A stretch of 64,000 nt of DNA from [Clostridium] clostridioforme AGR2157 (GTDB lineage Bacteria > Bacillota > Clostridia > Lachnospirales > Lachnospiraceae): positions 45,195 through 109,194 of the forward strand of contig NZ_AUJR01000011.1 in NCBI RefSeq assembly GCF_000424325.1, read 5' to 3'. Positions within the stretch are counted from its first letter, which is position 1. Every line of letters starts with the position of its first letter. A program made the position numbers and the translations under genes. This document shows, piece by piece, positions 35,843 to 45,335 of this stretch. The notes beneath the pieces are model-generated. The model worked only from the letters and a program-made list of their open reading frames with translations, ran no database searches and was not told where the DNA came from.

Positions 35843-37198
35843 ATGAAAAAGAAATGCGCACTGGTACTCACAGCTGCCCTGGCAGCAGCAAGCCTGACAG
35901 CATGCGGCGGCTCCGGTACCGCAGTTACCAAGGCAGCCGGTTCACAGGCAGAAGGAGCATCCGGGGAAAAGGCCGCAGCCGGGGACGGCTCGGAGATGGT
36001 GGTTGCCTGGTGGGGCAATCAGGTAAGGAATGAGCGTACACAGGCCATCCTGGAGCTGTATTCAGAACAGAATCCAGGAGTTACATTTGACGGACAGTTT
36101 TCAGAGTGGGCAGATTACTGGAACAAGCTGGCGACTGCCGCCGCCGGACATTCCATGCCGGACATCGTCCAGATGGATTACAAATATATCCAGCAGTATG
36201 TAAACAATGATTTGCTGGTGGACTTGACACCTTATATTGAAAACGGCACCATCGACGTGACAAACTGCAATGAAGATGTACTGAGCTCCGGTAAGGTAGG
36301 GGACGGACTCTATGCAATCTGCAACGGCATCAATGCGCCTGCGCTGCTGTACAACAAGACAGCCCTGGATGAGGCAGGAATCACGGTAAAAGACAACATG
36401 ACCATGGATGAGTTCATTACCCTCTGCAGGGAAATCAGGGAAAAGACAGGATATAAGACCAATATTGCATATAACAACGGCGAGAACTTTATCGAGTATT
36501 TCCTGCGCGCCAATGATGTAGTTATGTTCGAGGACGGAAAACTGGGCGGAACAGCAGAGGACTATGTATCCTATTTCAAACTCTATGAGGATGGCATAAG
36601 GGAGGGATGGGTTGTGGATCCTTCCATTTTTGCAGAGAGGACCATCGGCTCAGTAGAGCAGGACCCAATGGTATATGGTTCCAATCCTGAAACCATGTCC
36701 TGGTGTGCGTTTAACTATACCAACCAGCTCACAGCCATCAGAAGCGCTGCACCTGAGGGCGTGGAGATTGCCATAACCACCTGGCCTTCAGCAGACCCTG
36801 TCAAGTCCGATTATCTGAAGCCAAGCCAGTTCTTTGCCATCACAAAGGACAGCGCAAATCCGGACGAGGCGGCAAAGATCCTGAACTTCATCACCAACTC
36901 AGTGGAATGCAATGAAATACTTCTGGGAGAGAGAGGTATTCCTCTGTCAGCATTCGTAGCTGATTCCATTGCGCCTAAGATGGATGAGACCAGCCAGGAA
37001 GTGATAAAGTTCATCAATGAAGTTGTATCCGACAATTCTTCCCAGATCAACCCGCCTGCTGCTGACGGCTCAAGCGAGGTAAACGATCTTCTGAATAAGC
37101 TGGAGGAACAGGTATGTTACGGCCAGATGACGGCTGAGGATGCCGGACAGCAGCTGTTTACAGAAGGGTCAAAGCTCATGGAGTCCAAGAAAAATTAG
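35843..37198 (+). CDS. ABC transporter substrate-binding lipoprotein (family 1)
   Basis: 451 residues. A lipoprotein signal peptide ends at the lipobox LTAC (C21), followed by a Gly/Ser/Ala-rich linker and a two-lobed sugar-binding fold (WWGNQVRNERTQAILELYSE at the mature N-terminus). Such proteins deliver oligosaccharides to MalF/MalG-type permeases. GGGAGG precedes the ATG. No ATPase gene is in the cluster, so it probably borrows a shared MsmK-like ATPase. The ligand is unknown; downstream genes hint at a glycoside. Confidence 0.9.
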   Translation: MKKKCALVLTAALAAASLTACGGSGTAVTKAAGSQAEGASGEKAAAGDGSEMVVAWWGNQVRNERTQAILELYSEQNPGVTFDGQFSEWADYWNKLATAAAGHSMPDIVQMDYKYIQQYVNNDLLVDLTPYIENGTIDVTNCNEDVLSSGKVGDGLYAICNGINAPALLYNKTALDEAGITVKDNMTMDEFITLCREIREKTGYKTNIAYNNGENFIEYFLRANDVVMFEDGKLGGTAEDYVSYFKLYEDGIREGWVVDPSIFAERTIGSVEQDPMVYGSNPETMSWCAFNYTNQLTAIRSAAPEGVEIAITTWPSADPVKSDYLKPSQFFAITKDSANPDEAAKILNFITNSVECNEILLGERGIPLSAFVADSIAPKMDETSQEVIKFINEVVSDNSSQINPPAADGSSEVNDLLNKLEEQVCYGQMTAEDAGQQLFTEGSKLMESKKN

Positions 37199-37258
37199 CA
37201 AATTAAAAAAGATCGGCTGTTGGAGGTCGCTCTTTTCATAAGGCGAGGAGGAGAGGCT

Positions 37259-38152
37259 ATGAAGGCATTAAAGCAGCGGCTCAGCAAGGAAAGTGTGGCA
37301 GGTGTCCTGTTTACACTGCCATTTACCATTGGATTCCTGCTGTTTATGATTGTACCAATGGGGATCTCATTGTATTATTCGTTCTGTGACTATGACATAC
37401 TTTCACCGCCTGTTTTTACAGGACTTAAGAATTTTATTTCCATGTTCCAGGACGAGACGTTTTTTAAAACGCTGAAGGTAACTTTTTTCTTTGCATTTGT
37501 GTCTGTTCCGCTCAAACTTCTGTTTGCTTTGATTGTGGCCATGCTTTTGCTGGAAAATTCCAAAATGTCCGGTTTTTACAGAGCGGCCTATTACCTTCCT
37601 TCCATCATCGGCGGTTCCGTGGCAGTCTCCATCCTGTGGAAGAGGATGTTTGCCATGGACGGCGTGGTGAATAAGCTTCTGGGAATGGTGGGAATCCAGA
37701 CCAGCTTTTCATGGCTGGGAGACACCAGAACAGCCATATGGGTTCTCATATTACTGGTGGTCTGGCAGTTTGGTTCATCCATGCTTATTTTCCTCTCATC
37801 CTTAAAACAGGTTCCACAGTCCCTGTATGAGGCGGCAGAGGTGGACGGCGCCAGCGCACCCGGAAAATTCTTTAAGATTACATTGCCTCTGCTGACCCCC
37901 ACCATATTTTTTAACCTGGTCATGCAGATGATTAACGGCTTCCTGGCCTTTACCCAGTGCTACATCATCACCCAGGGAAAACCCATGAATTCGACCCTGC
38001 TCTATACCGTGTACATGTATAAGCAGTCCTTTGAATTCTACAACACAGGATATGGCGCGGCCCTTGCATGGGTCATGCTGGCTGTGATTGGTCTGGTAAC
38101 CCTGTTCCTGTTTGCAACGAAACGGTTCTGGGTATATGAAGGAGGGCTTTAA
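37259..38152 (+). CDS. ABC sugar transporter permease (MalF-like)
   Basis: 297 residues with six membrane helices and the cytoplasmic EAA loop YEAAEVDGASAPGKFFKITL that docks the ATPase. The start at 37259 follows GAGGAGAGG. It is the first of two permeases and lies 60 bp after the binding-protein gene. Confidence 0.92.
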   Translation: MKALKQRLSKESVAGVLFTLPFTIGFLLFMIVPMGISLYYSFCDYDILSPPVFTGLKNFISMFQDETFFKTLKVTFFFAFVSVPLKLLFALIVAMLLLENSKMSGFYRAAYYLPSIIGGSVAVSILWKRMFAMDGVVNKLLGMVGIQTSFSWLGDTRTAIWVLILLVVWQFGSSMLIFLSSLKQVPQSLYEAAEVDGASAPGKFFKITLPLLTPTIFFNLVMQMINGFLAFTQCYIITQGKPMNSTLLYTVYMYKQSFEFYNTGYGAALAWVMLAVIGLVTLFLFATKRFWVYEGGL

Positions 38153-38154
38153 TC

Positions 38155-39000
38155 ATGAAAGAGAAGCGAGTGGTTAAAAAAGCAGTATACCATGTGATTG
38201 TTTTCGTCATTGGCATTATCATGATTTATCCCCTGATATGGATGGTCATGAGTTCTTTTAAGGAGAACAGCACCATATTCTCCACAGCGGGCAGCCTGAT
38301 TCCGGAGAAATTCATAGTCAGCAATTATTCCACGGGATGGAAGGGGTTTGGAAAGATTTCCTTTGCCACATTCTTTAAAAACTCCATCTTCATCTCAGTA
38401 GTGGCCACTCTGGGAACCGTGGCATCATCCGCCCTGGTGGCCTACGGGTTTGCCAGATTCAAGTTCAGAGGCCGTGGAATCCTGTTTGCAGCCATGCTGC
38501 TCTCCATGATGCTTCCCGCCCAGGTACTCATGATTCCCCAGTATCTGTGGTATCAGAAGCTGGGCTGGGTGGGGTCCTACATGCCGTTAACTGTTCCGTA
38601 TTACTTTGCCATACAGGGATTTTTCGTGTACCTGATATCCAACTTCATCAGCGGTATTCCTACGGAATTGGATGAAGCGGCCAAGATTGACGGATGTTCC
38701 TATGCAGGCATTTTTACACGCATCATGCTGCCTCTTATAAAGCCGGCACTGGTCACGGCCTGCATATTCTCCTTCATGTGGAGATGGGATGATTTCCTTT
38801 CAGCCCTGCTGTATGTCAGCAAGTCCAGCATGTACCCTGTCAGCCTTGCGCTTAAGCTTTTCTGCGACCCCGGCTCGTCATCGGATTATGGCGCAATGTT
38901 CGCCATGGCTACCTTGTCCATCCTGCCGTCAATCCTTATATTCCTGTTCTTCCAGAAATATCTGGTTGAGGGCGTCAGTACCTCCGGCCTGAAAGGATGA
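38155..39000 (+). CDS. ABC sugar transporter permease (MalG-like)
   Basis: 281 residues, six membrane helices, EAA loop DEAAKIDGCSYAGIFTRIML. It starts 2 bp after the first permease with GGAGGG in that gene's 3' end and overlaps the next gene by 4 bp (ATGA). Forms the heterodimeric channel with the preceding product. Confidence 0.92.
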   Translation: MKEKRVVKKAVYHVIVFVIGIIMIYPLIWMVMSSFKENSTIFSTAGSLIPEKFIVSNYSTGWKGFGKISFATFFKNSIFISVVATLGTVASSALVAYGFARFKFRGRGILFAAMLLSMMLPAQVLMIPQYLWYQKLGWVGSYMPLTVPYYFAIQGFFVYLISNFISGIPTELDEAAKIDGCSYAGIFTRIMLPLIKPALVTACIFSFMWRWDDFLSALLYVSKSSMYPVSLALKLFCDPGSSSDYGAMFAMATLSILPSILIFLFFQKYLVEGVSTSGLKG

Positions 39001-39926
39001 TGAAAATGGAACATGAAATGAAGATAATAGACGGACACGTCCATCTGGTACAGTACATAGCCGGGACAGGGGCAGGGGGAGAGCTGCGCTTTGCCGGAAA
39101 CGGCATGGCGGAATATGCGTCAGGGGAACGGTTCCGAATGCTTCCGGATGAATTCAGCCAGGGTGTGGTGACTGCTGAGGACATTCTCAGAAAGATGGAT
39201 GGAAACGGAGTGGAGAAAGCAGTGCTGCTCCAGGGAAATTACTTTGGTTTCCAGAATCTCTATTCCATGGAAGCGGTGAAAAAATATCCGGACCGGTTCC
39301 GGGCCGCTGCCTCCTATGACCCTTTTTGCAGAGGTAAGGAACAGATACGAAAACACCTGTTTGAAGATTTGGGGTTCCCAATCGTGAAGTTTGAGGTGAG
39401 CACCGGTTCCGGGCTCATGGCCAGTCATTTCACGCTGCCGTTAGACGGGGACATTATGAAGGCTGAATATGATTATGCGGATGAGCATGGTCTCGTGTTT
39501 GTCATTGATATCGGCAAATACGGCAGTGAGAGCTGGCAGACAGACCGGCTGTTGCGTGTGATAAAGGAGCATCCATCCATGAAGTTTGTGGTCTGCCATC
39601 TGCTGGCCGTGTCCATGAGGGACGAGGATAAGCTGGTGGAAGGACTCAAGACGCTGGCCCTGCCCAATGTGTGGTTTGATTTGGCCGCCCTGCCCCATAA
39701 CTGCGGCCCTGATGCCTACCCCTATCCCAATGCGGTGCGGTATCTGAAGCATGGAATTGAGATAGCAGGGGCAGACCGACTCATTTTCGGAACGGATATA
39801 CCCTCTGTGCTGAAGGAGGACAGTTATCAGCACTTGATTCAGTACATCACCTGCAGCGATGTATGTTCCAGGGAAGAAAAGGAACTAATCATGTACAGAA
39901 ATGCAGAGCAGGTGTATTTCAGGTAA
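38997..39926 (+). CDS. Amidohydrolase-2 family metal-dependent hydrolase
   Basis: 309 residues, TIM-barrel. N-terminal metal motif DGHVHL, a middle VVCHL segment and C-terminal FGTDIPSV with a likely metal-ligand Asp. Members include decarboxylases, lactonases and uronate-related hydrolases. It stands between the sugar permeases and a GH4 glycosidase, so it may act on a lactone or other product of the imported glycoside. Several ATG codons crowd the 5' end; I took the one overlapping the permease stop. Confidence 0.85.
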   Translation: MMKMEHEMKIIDGHVHLVQYIAGTGAGGELRFAGNGMAEYASGERFRMLPDEFSQGVVTAEDILRKMDGNGVEKAVLLQGNYFGFQNLYSMEAVKKYPDRFRAAASYDPFCRGKEQIRKHLFEDLGFPIVKFEVSTGSGLMASHFTLPLDGDIMKAEYDYADEHGLVFVIDIGKYGSESWQTDRLLRVIKEHPSMKFVVCHLLAVSMRDEDKLVEGLKTLALPNVWFDLAALPHNCGPDAYPYPNAVRYLKHGIEIAGADRLIFGTDIPSVLKEDSYQHLIQYITCSDVCSREEKELIMYRNAEQVYFR

Positions 39927-39945
39927 ACATAAAAAGGAGGAAGCT

Positions 39946-41346
39946 ATGAAGTATAGTGATAATAAAGTTAAGGATATCCAGATTGCATATATAGGCGGCG
40001 GTTCCAGGGGATGGGCCTGGACCTTTATGACAGACCTTGCCCTGGAGGACCAGATTAGCGGAACCATACGGCTGTACGATATTGATGGCGACGCGGCAAA
40101 GAACAATGAGGTGATTGGTAACCGCCTGATGCAGAGGGACGACGCCAAAGGAGACTGGAAGTTTGAGACCAGCTTAAGCCTTAAGGATGCTTTGACTGGA
40201 TGTGATTTCGTTGTCATCTCCATCCTGCCCGGCACCTTTGACGAGATGGAATCGGATGTTCACCTTCCGGAGCGCCTGGGAATCTACCAGTCTGTAGGTG
40301 ATACGGCAGGACCAGGCGGAATGGTCCGCGCCCTGCGCACCATTCCCATGTTCGTGGAGATTGCTGAGGCCATAAAAGAGTATGCGCCAAAGGCATGGGT
40401 GATTAATTATACCAATCCCATGTCACTGTGCGTAAAGACACTGTATCAGGTGTTCCCGGAAATCAAGGCATTCGGCTGCTGCCATGAGGTCTTTGGCACC
40501 CAGAAGGTCCTTAAGGGAATCTGCGAGGAGAGCTGCGGGGAAAAGGAGATTGACTGGCATGACATCCATGTCAATGTGCTGGGCATCAACCATTTCACAT
40601 GGTTTTCCAGCGCTTCCTATAAGGGAATTGACTTGTTCCCTGTTTACCAGGACTATATTGACGCACATTTTGACCAGGGATATGAGGTGGAAGGCGAAAA
40701 CTGGATGAATTCTTCCTTCAAGTGTGCCAACCGGGTCAAGATGGATCTGTTTAAGAGGTATGGCCTGATTGCGGCGGCAGGCGACAGGCATCTGGCTGAA
40801 TTCATGCCGGGAAATGAGTATCTGAATGATCCGGAGACAGTCGCATCCTGGAAATTTGGTCTGACTACGGTGCAGTGGAGAAAGAATGACCTGAAGGAGA
40901 GGCTGGAGAGGAGCCGCAGGCTGGCAGCCGGCGAAGAGGAAGTCAAGCTGGATCCCACTGGTGAAGAGGGGATCCTTTTAATCAAAGCACTCTGCGGCCT
41001 TACAAGGGTTGTCAGCAATGTGAATATTCCGAATACGGCCTGCCAGATTACCAACCTGCCCGCAGATGCCCTGGTGGAGACCAACGCGGTCTTTGAAAAG
41101 GATCACATCTATCCGGTGGTTGCGGGAGCCGTGCCGGAAAATGTAAAGGAACTTCTGATGCCCCATCTGGAGAACCATGAGCTGATTATGGAAGCAGCCC
41201 TCCATCCGGATAAGGAAAAGGTGGTCAGGGCATTTATGAACGATCCCCTTGTAAAGGGAAAGAACTGCCGGGAGGAGGATGTCAGGCTTCTGGTGGATGA
41301 CATGATAAAGAACACGCTTACGTATCTTCCAAAAGGATGGGAATAG
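39946..41346 (+). CDS. Glycoside hydrolase family 4 (NAD/Mn-dependent alpha-glycosidase)
   Basis: 466 residues. GH4 enzymes use NAD+ and a divalent metal to cleave alpha-glycosides by an oxidation-elimination mechanism. The N-terminal dinucleotide loop reads YIGGGSRGWAW; metal ligands are C179-H180 in CCHEVFG and H216 in INHFTW. The motif reads CHEV rather than the CHSV common in alpha-galactosidases, so I leave the sugar (glucose, galactose, glucuronate or galacturonate) open. GGAGG precedes the ATG. Cytoplasmic, fed by the ABC transporter upstream. Confidence 0.9.
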   Translation: MKYSDNKVKDIQIAYIGGGSRGWAWTFMTDLALEDQISGTIRLYDIDGDAAKNNEVIGNRLMQRDDAKGDWKFETSLSLKDALTGCDFVVISILPGTFDEMESDVHLPERLGIYQSVGDTAGPGGMVRALRTIPMFVEIAEAIKEYAPKAWVINYTNPMSLCVKTLYQVFPEIKAFGCCHEVFGTQKVLKGICEESCGEKEIDWHDIHVNVLGINHFTWFSSASYKGIDLFPVYQDYIDAHFDQGYEVEGENWMNSSFKCANRVKMDLFKRYGLIAAAGDRHLAEFMPGNEYLNDPETVASWKFGLTTVQWRKNDLKERLERSRRLAAGEEEVKLDPTGEEGILLIKALCGLTRVVSNVNIPNTACQITNLPADALVETNAVFEKDHIYPVVAGAVPENVKELLMPHLENHELIMEAALHPDKEKVVRAFMNDPLVKGKNCREEDVRLLVDDMIKNTLTYLPKGWE

Positions 41347-41352
41347 ACGAAA

Positions 41353-42395
41353 ATGAAGTACGATGGCGAATTACTCAAATTCACAGACGCATTTATTATC
41401 AATCTTGCGCCGGTACCCCAGAAAGAACCGTTTTACGATGCAACCGGAGGACCGTTTACCCATTCCAAGATAAGCAAATATGTGAAGCTCTATACGGAGG
41501 ACGGCATCAGGGGCGTGTGCCCCTGCTCGTCCATCATGGAAAAGACCATTCTTCCCCTTATTATGACCGGTGAGAAAAGGAGCTTCGCTCAGTGGATGCA
41601 CAAGGTATACTGGTCATGCCGAAATTCCGGTTTTGACGGGGAGACGGCAGGGGAGGTGGGAAAGCTTGAGTACCTTCTCACCGATATTCTGGCAAAGCGT
41701 GCAGGCATGCCCTTCCACCGGTTCCTGGGAGCTTTAAAGGACAGTGTTACCGTATATGGAAGCGGAGGGAGCACACACCTGAGCGGCGCCGCTCTGGCCG
41801 GGGAAATGGAACATTTCATGGACTGCGGGCATAAGACAGTAAAGATGAAGGTGGGAACAGATTTTGCCACCAAGATTGACTATGACGTGGAGCGGGTCAG
41901 GCTGGTGCGGGAGACCATTGGAAATATGATATTGCATGGTTTGAAGAACCGATTCACGGATTTGATTTTAAGGGCTATGGTGAATTGACAGAGAGCTGTC
42001 CCATTCCCGTGGCTGCCGGCGAGTCGGTGCGTAACCACTATATGTTCACACCCTACCTGGATGCGGGCGTCCGCCATTTCCAGCCGGTCCCTTCCTCCTT
42101 TGCAGGCATAAGGGAATAGATGCAGGTGCGGGATATGGCGGTTCAAAACAACATACGTTTTTCCTCAGGCGGCCTGCCCCTTCTTGCCTGTCCGCTCATT
42201 GCTACGGCAGGGGATGATGCCATGGAGGAATTCCTGGAGGTCTGCAACCAGCCTGTGCTGGACTGCATGGAAGTGACCGTGGAACGCAGGGGCGGGAGGT
42301 TTTATCTGCCGGACATCCCCGGACTTCCCTTCAGGTTGGACATGAAATGGCTGAAGAAAAACGGCTATCTGCTGTCCTATGAACGCTACTCCTGA
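41353..42395 (+). pseudogene. Broken enolase-superfamily (mandelate racemase/MLE-like) gene
   Basis: The first 193 codons encode an MR/MLE-type N-terminal domain and the start of the barrel, including the catalytic KxK lysines in VKMKVG. After GNM (about 41929) the frame changes: the next recognisable segment, WFEEPIHG (from 41937) and PIPVAAGES, continues in another frame. The usual stretch with the first metal-binding Asp (DANQ-like) is missing, so there is an internal deletion of roughly 30 codons with frameshift. In the second frame a TAG at 42117-42119 stands where TGG (Trp) is expected, after which the C-terminal domain runs to 42395. Two independent lesions show a dead gene. Confidence 0.85.
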
Positions 42396-42427
42396 ACCGT
42401 ACTGTGAAATATAAAGAACCCACCATG

Positions 42428-42466
42428 ACCGGGCCCCGCTTAAAAACCAGCGGGGCCCGGTCTTTT
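42428..42466 (+). terminator. Rho-independent terminator of the sugar-uptake operon
   Basis: Perfect 13-bp GC-rich stem ACCGGGCCCCGCT (42428-42440) / AGCGGGGCCCGGT (42449-42461), then CTTTT. Confidence 0.95.
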
Positions 42467-42685
42467 ACTGCGCTCCGGCCTGATTTACTTTACAATTACC
42501 TGTTTTCGTGTTACATTTGCTACTGAAAACTGATAGGGTGTAAGGAATTATTAAAGGAAGATTAAAGAAAAACAGAAGAACAAATCACGTTCTCTGTGCT
42601 ATACTGAACAAAATCAGTAACAGTCTGTCCATAGAGGCTGTTATCCGGATTGGAGCGCTTTTACGCCCCGGAAAGGAGGCTGGAT

Positions 42686-43510
42686 TTGGCAGAGGAACAG
42701 TTGGCCGTGTCGTCGGTCCCTGAGAAACAGGATGCAGGAGAAAAAGACACAGGAAAAGAAAACAGGCCCGTGGTCATACGGGTAAAGAATTTATATAAGA
42801 TATACCGGGTAGGCGATATCAAGGTCCGGGCCCTGGACGGACTGGATTTTGACATATATAAGGGAGAATTCGTTGCCATTGTAGGAGCCTCCGGTTCCGG
42901 CAAATCCACTCTTCTCAACATGCTGGCCGGATTGGAGAAGCCCACCAAGGGGGAGATTGAGATTGGCAGGGTCCATATAGAGAAGATGACGGAGCGCCAG
43001 CTGGTGAGCTTCCGCCGCGAAAAGGTGGGATTTATCTTCCAGGCATACAACCTGTTAAATACCATGAATGCCCTGGAGAATGTAGCCCTTCCCCTTTCCT
43101 TTCGGGGCGTTTCCAGGAAACAGCGGCTTAAGGAAGCCAGGAAATACATGGATCTGGTAGGTGTGGGAGGACAGGCCAGGCATATGCCCAACCAGATGTC
43201 CGGCGGACAGCAGCAGCGTGTGGGAATTGCCAGGGCCCTGGTGGTAAAACCTCAGATTATATTTGCCGATGAGCCCACGGGAAACCTGGATTCCAAGACC
43301 ACCATGGAGGTGCTGCGCCTGATGCAGAAGATTGTCAGGGAGCAGAACCAGACCCTGGTCATGGTTACCCACGACAACAATCTGGCCTCCTATGCGGACC
43401 GGAGAATCCGAATTATGGACGGCCGGATTGTGGGAATCGAGACAGGCGGCAGGGAAGCGTTATATGGGAATGCAGAGAAAAAGGAGTGCAATGATAATGA
43501 GAGCAAATAA
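42686..43510 (+). CDS. MacB/LolD-type ABC transporter ATPase
   Basis: 274 residues. A 28-residue charged N-terminal extension precedes the ATPase with Walker A GASGSGKST (67-75), signature MSGGQQQR and Walker B IIFADEPTG. It belongs to the MacB/FtsE/LolD group, which drives extracytoplasmic mechanotransmission rather than import. I start at a TTG because AAAGGAGG lies 6 bp before it; no ATG is available. It overlaps the next gene by 20 bp. A TATACT about 80 bp upstream is a possible -10. Partner permease is two genes down. Confidence 0.92.
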   Translation: MAEEQLAVSSVPEKQDAGEKDTGKENRPVVIRVKNLYKIYRVGDIKVRALDGLDFDIYKGEFVAIVGASGSGKSTLLNMLAGLEKPTKGEIEIGRVHIEKMTERQLVSFRREKVGFIFQAYNLLNTMNALENVALPLSFRGVSRKQRLKEARKYMDLVGVGGQARHMPNQMSGGQQQRVGIARALVVKPQIIFADEPTGNLDSKTTMEVLRLMQKIVREQNQTLVMVTHDNNLASYADRRIRIMDGRIVGIETGGREALYGNAEKKECNDNESK

Positions 43511-45335
43511 ATGGTGCAAAGGCCTGACGGCGTTCCTGGCAGCCTGTATGCTGGCCGGGATTTATTCGTCCAGTGCGGCGGCCAGCGATTACAGACTGGG
43601 CTATAACACCAATGCCAGTGAAAATGATTATGTATTTACTACAAAATCACCCAAAGGGACCATAGGAAAATCCATGTCCATCCCATTCCGTATCAGGGCC
43701 ACGGATGAGGACATGGAGAACCTGCGCATCAGTCTCCTGGAGACCAATGATTTCCAGCAGATAGAGGAGCGGGGAAACGGGGATTACTCCGTTGACTATT
43801 ATCCGTTTGAAATCATGGAAACCACCTTTGTGGCCAAGAGCGTGGGAACCATCAAGAAGGGCAATGTAAAGAGCGTGTCCCTGTCAGCCAGGGTGCGGCG
43901 TGATGCCCTTCAGGGATACTACAGCATCCCTGTACTGCTTGAATGGGACGGCGGTTCTGATACGGATTATATCAATGTATGGATTTCCACCTCATCCACA
44001 TCCGGAGCAGACGACGAGGAGGACAAAAAGGAAGGCAATTACTTTGTGGTGGGTGAGAATCAGCCCACACCGCGGGGCGTCTATCCCAATGTCATGGATT
44101 ACACCGTGAATTTCCGCAACAAGAGGGAGACCACGGCACAGGATGTGACGGTCAGCATGCAGCTCTCAGAGGACGATGCCAAGTTCCCCTTTGAAATCAA
44201 TGACGGTAACTATGACCGCACCTTTGAGCGCGTGCAGCCCGGGGAAACCGTGTCCGCCCCCTACAGCATGGCAATCCGCAAGGATTCCTACACAGGCTAT
44301 TATCCAATCAAATACACCATCACCTTCCGTCTGAGCTCTGAGGGAGACCTGCACACGGAGGAGGGAACCTTTTACGTACATATCGTGTCCAAGGATAAAG
44401 AGGACGACCTGGGAGATTTTAACGCCAACGACAGGACCAGGGCCAGGTTGATTGTGGAGAGCTATCACACGGTTCCGGAGGAAATCTACGCAGGGGACGA
44501 GTTTGAGCTTATTCTTAACATGAAGAATGCATCCACCTCGGTTCCTGCCAGCAACATCCTCTTTAACCTGGAGTCGGAGAAGGTATCGGACAGCGCCGTG
44601 TTTACCACGGAGTCAGGCACCTCCTCTCTGGTGGTGGACAATATGGCTCCCGGACAGACCACTGAGGTGAGGGCCAGATTCACGGCTAGGGCAGGCGTGG
44701 ACCAGCGCTCCTACGCCATCACGGTAAAGGAGAAGTACGACAGCCCTGAATTCAAGAACGCAGAGGAAAGTATTGTAGTGGACATCCCTGTAAAGCAGTA
44801 CGCCCGGTTAAGCACCAGCACCATTGACGTTATGCCGGACAGCATGACCGTGGGCTCTGAGTCCAATGTCATGTTTGGAATCAATAACACGGGAAAGGTC
44901 ATTCTTTACAACGTGACCGTGACCTTTGAGGCGGATTCCATCAAGACCACGGACGCCTATGTGGGAAACATTAAGCCGGGTGAAACAGGCAACGTGGATA
45001 CCATGCTGACAGGCGTGGCTCCCACCCAGGATGAGGGAACCGTGCGCATCCGCATTGATTACGAGGATGAAAACGGCGTTCCCGCTGAACCGGTGGAAAA
45101 GGAGCTGACCCTCATGGTCATGGAGGAGATGGAACAGAACTGGGATGATACGGGAGCGGCCATGGATGCAGGCAGCATGGACGCAGAGGCAGCCCCGTCC
45201 TTCTGGGGTAAATACAAGTTCCTGATGATTGCCGGTGTGGTGGCAGCGGCCGGTATTGCAGCCGCAGTTGTCATCCGAATCAGGAAGAAACGCAAGGCAG
45301 CAAGGGAAGAGGATGTGGACGATGAGATTTCCTGA
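43491..45335 (+). CDS. Secreted, C-terminally anchored beta-domain protein of the ABC operon
   Basis: 614 residues with a signal peptide (hydrophobic LTAFLAACMLAGIY then SAAA), several consecutive beta-sandwich domains of CARDB/NEW3 character (repeated pattern of conserved Asn/Gly and PGET), a charged linker at about 340-390 and a C-terminal membrane helix (about 577-600) with a basic RIRKKRKAA tail. So it faces the outside and is held at the membrane. It occupies the place that the periplasmic adaptor MacA has in MacAB systems, but is not homologous to MacA by eye. AAGGAG precedes the start. It overlaps the permease gene. Confidence 0.8.
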   Translation: MIMRANKWCKGLTAFLAACMLAGIYSSSAAASDYRLGYNTNASENDYVFTTKSPKGTIGKSMSIPFRIRATDEDMENLRISLLETNDFQQIEERGNGDYSVDYYPFEIMETTFVAKSVGTIKKGNVKSVSLSARVRRDALQGYYSIPVLLEWDGGSDTDYINVWISTSSTSGADDEEDKKEGNYFVVGENQPTPRGVYPNVMDYTVNFRNKRETTAQDVTVSMQLSEDDAKFPFEINDGNYDRTFERVQPGETVSAPYSMAIRKDSYTGYYPIKYTITFRLSSEGDLHTEEGTFYVHIVSKDKEDDLGDFNANDRTRARLIVESYHTVPEEIYAGDEFELILNMKNASTSVPASNILFNLESEKVSDSAVFTTESGTSSLVVDNMAPGQTTEVRARFTARAGVDQRSYAITVKEKYDSPEFKNAEESIVVDIPVKQYARLSTSTIDVMPDSMTVGSESNVMFGINNTGKVILYNVTVTFEADSIKTTDAYVGNIKPGETGNVDTMLTGVAPTQDEGTVRIRIDYEDENGVPAEPVEKELTLMVMEEMEQNWDDTGAAMDAGSMDAEAAPSFWGKYKFLMIAGVVAAAGIAAAVVIRIRKKRKAAREEDVDDEIS

